The position numbers and the translations under genes were made by a program. From Bacteroidota bacterium (GTDB lineage Bacteria > Bacteroidota > Bacteroidia > AKYH767-A > OLB10), in assembly GCA_016714005.1 (NCBI GenBank), contig JADJOA010000005.1, positions 124,001 through 188,000 of the forward strand: 64,000 nucleotides of DNA, given 5' to 3'. This document shows, piece by piece, positions 63,057 to 64,000 of the stretch; position 1 is the first letter of the stretch, and the number at the start of each line of letters is the position of its first letter. The notes under the pieces were generated by a model. It was not told the origin of the DNA. It searched no databases and saw nothing but the letters and a program-made list of their open reading frames with translations.

Positions 63057-64000
63057 TTATTTGAAAGCATCTAGAATTAGTTGGTATACTTTTTCTATTA
63101 TATTCATTTTAGTTATTGTAAGCGTCATAAATATCGAATAAAGAATTATAAATAGTCTAGAAAAATTATTAATTACCCCTCTGAATTTCTCTAGTTGTGA
63201 AACAGGAGAATTAATTTTTCCGGCAGAGTCAATGACCTCTTGGTAATCTTCGGTAACATCCATTTGGGATTCATTTATATTCATATTTACATAGGAAGCC
63301 AGTATTGGATTTAAGTGATTTTTTAGATTTTTATTTAACATTTCAGTACTTATATTTTCTTCTCCACCAAGCTGTTTTATCAATTCAGGTCTATCATTTA
63401 TTAGTTTTTCAAGTTCTGCAACTGCTTTTCTATGTTTAAGGAATATTTCCTTAACTTGTAATAAGTTAGTCTTGTTTATTGATATTTTATTTTTCACCTT
63501 ATTGTAATCAGAATCATAATTAAGGCATTTAGCATTTAATTTTGATTTTTCATAGTAGTACCTTAAGGCATTCAACTTTATTGGTAAAATTAATATTAGT
63601 ACAGAGAAATAAACTAAGCAGTTCGAAAATTTTTGGTCATCATTATGAAACAGCCCATGAAAAAATTCTCCAATAGAGGGGGAAAAATATTTTATATTGA
63701 ACCATACTAATAATCCAAAGAAAATAATTGTTGCCACTCGGAATTTAAAAATCTTGACAATGAACAAGGCGAGTTTTTCAGATAAGTTTGTAATAGCAAA
63801 GTATACAAAAAAAGTCAACATAATGAGTAGGTTGAAATTCCAAACTTGAGTAGTTAGTAATTCTTGGCTATAAGTAAGACCATTAATAATTAAGAGATAC
63901 AGGCAATATAAAACCGCCATGAGCGTAATAGGAGTTAAAGGATTAAGGGACTCAATTAGTATTTTTTGCAATTGATCTTCTTGGTCAAATAGATTAGATT
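63057..64000 (-). CDS. Multi-pass membrane protein, unknown (5' end outside window)
   Basis: The frame is open from the stop at 63057 to the window edge, so the N-terminus is missing. Visible parts are membrane helices (ITLMAVLYCLYLLIINGL, TIIFFGLLVWFNIKYF, LVYFSVLILILPIKLNALRY), a long helical cytoplasmic segment (LKHRKAVAELEKLINDRPEL, MLNKNLKNHLNPILASY) and a C-terminal helix (LFIILYSIFMTLTITKMNII). No family is recognised. Confidence 0.6.
   Translation of the reverse strand, partial: SNLFDQEDQLQKILIESLNPLTPITLMAVLYCLYLLIINGLTYSQELLTTQVWNFNLLIMLTFFVYFAITNLSEKLALFIVKIFKFRVATIIFFGLLVWFNIKYFSPSIGEFFHGLFHNDDQKFSNCLVYFSVLILILPIKLNALRYYYEKSKLNAKCLNYDSDYNKVKNKISINKTNLLQVKEIFLKHRKAVAELEKLINDRPELIKQLGGEENISTEMLNKNLKNHLNPILASYVNMNINESQMDVTEDYQEVIDSAGKINSPVSQLEKFRGVINNFSRLFIILYSIFMTLTITKMNIIEKVYQLILDAFK

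Noticed and set aside
1..64000. tRNA or rRNA genes
   Set aside because: On reading both strands I saw no cloverleaf with a GTTCRAATC-type T-arm, nor any rRNA core sequence; a tRNAscan run would settle this.

Overview
The window is about 64 kb of an AT-rich Bacteroidota chromosome, most likely from the Chitinophagales/Sphingobacteriales side of the phylum. The main evidence is a set of type IX secretion (T9SS) cargo proteins: signal peptide, adhesive or protease domains, and a C-terminal FPNP...G.Y.L sorting domain. They are mixed with ordinary housekeeping genes (valS, tpiA, lipA, upp, trxA, miaE, a ddl-type ligase). I found no tRNA, rRNA or CRISPR. About 50 apparent one-base frameshifts, mostly in homopolymers and hitting core genes such as tpiA, trxA and miaE, point to uncorrected long-read sequence. 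I therefore give split reading frames as single genes and mark each break.

Layout. 1-9.2 kb: partial valS, a large metalloprotease/PKD cargo protein, a tail-fibre-like protein, a PagL-like deacylase and tpiA. 9.5-23.3 kb is an accessory block with every gene on the minus strand: a beta-propeller cargo gene, two tandem TPR-adenylyl cyclases, a five-gene restriction-modification/signalling operon and a two-gene unit of unknown function. Related palindromic elements (CATAAC...GTTATCGG ends) lie at 11.2, 15.1 and 22.0 kb between these units, with a fourth partial one at 23.2 kb. They resemble integron attC sites or other cassette boundaries. 23.5-34 kb: a conserved hypothetical gene with a 21-bp-period array upstream, two more T9SS cargo genes, a Pif1-like helicase, a NUC1-type nuclease and small membrane genes. 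34-39 kb: glutaryl-CoA dehydrogenase, an FAH-family hydrolase, trxA, then a second, unrelated 21-bp-period array upstream of another hypothetical gene. 39-44 kb: a run of three secreted-protein genes. 44-64 kb: mostly housekeeping genes (uracil salvage, Sua5-like, a glycosyltransferase/methyltransferase operon, amino-acid permease, SDR, a fused double D-Ala-D-Ala ligase, miaE, lipA).

The most interesting unit is the operon at 15.5-21.7 kb. It reads Vsr endonuclease, C5-cytosine methyltransferase, Mrr-type (AspBHI-like) restriction endonuclease, a protein joining a MutL/MORC-like GHKL ATPase to a histidine-kinase core, and a receiver-domain protein. It looks like a restriction system with a built-in two-component relay. 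The second theme is the pair of exact 21-bp-period arrays, each upstream of a lineage-type hypothetical gene. The third is the repeated palindromes that delimit the accessory units.
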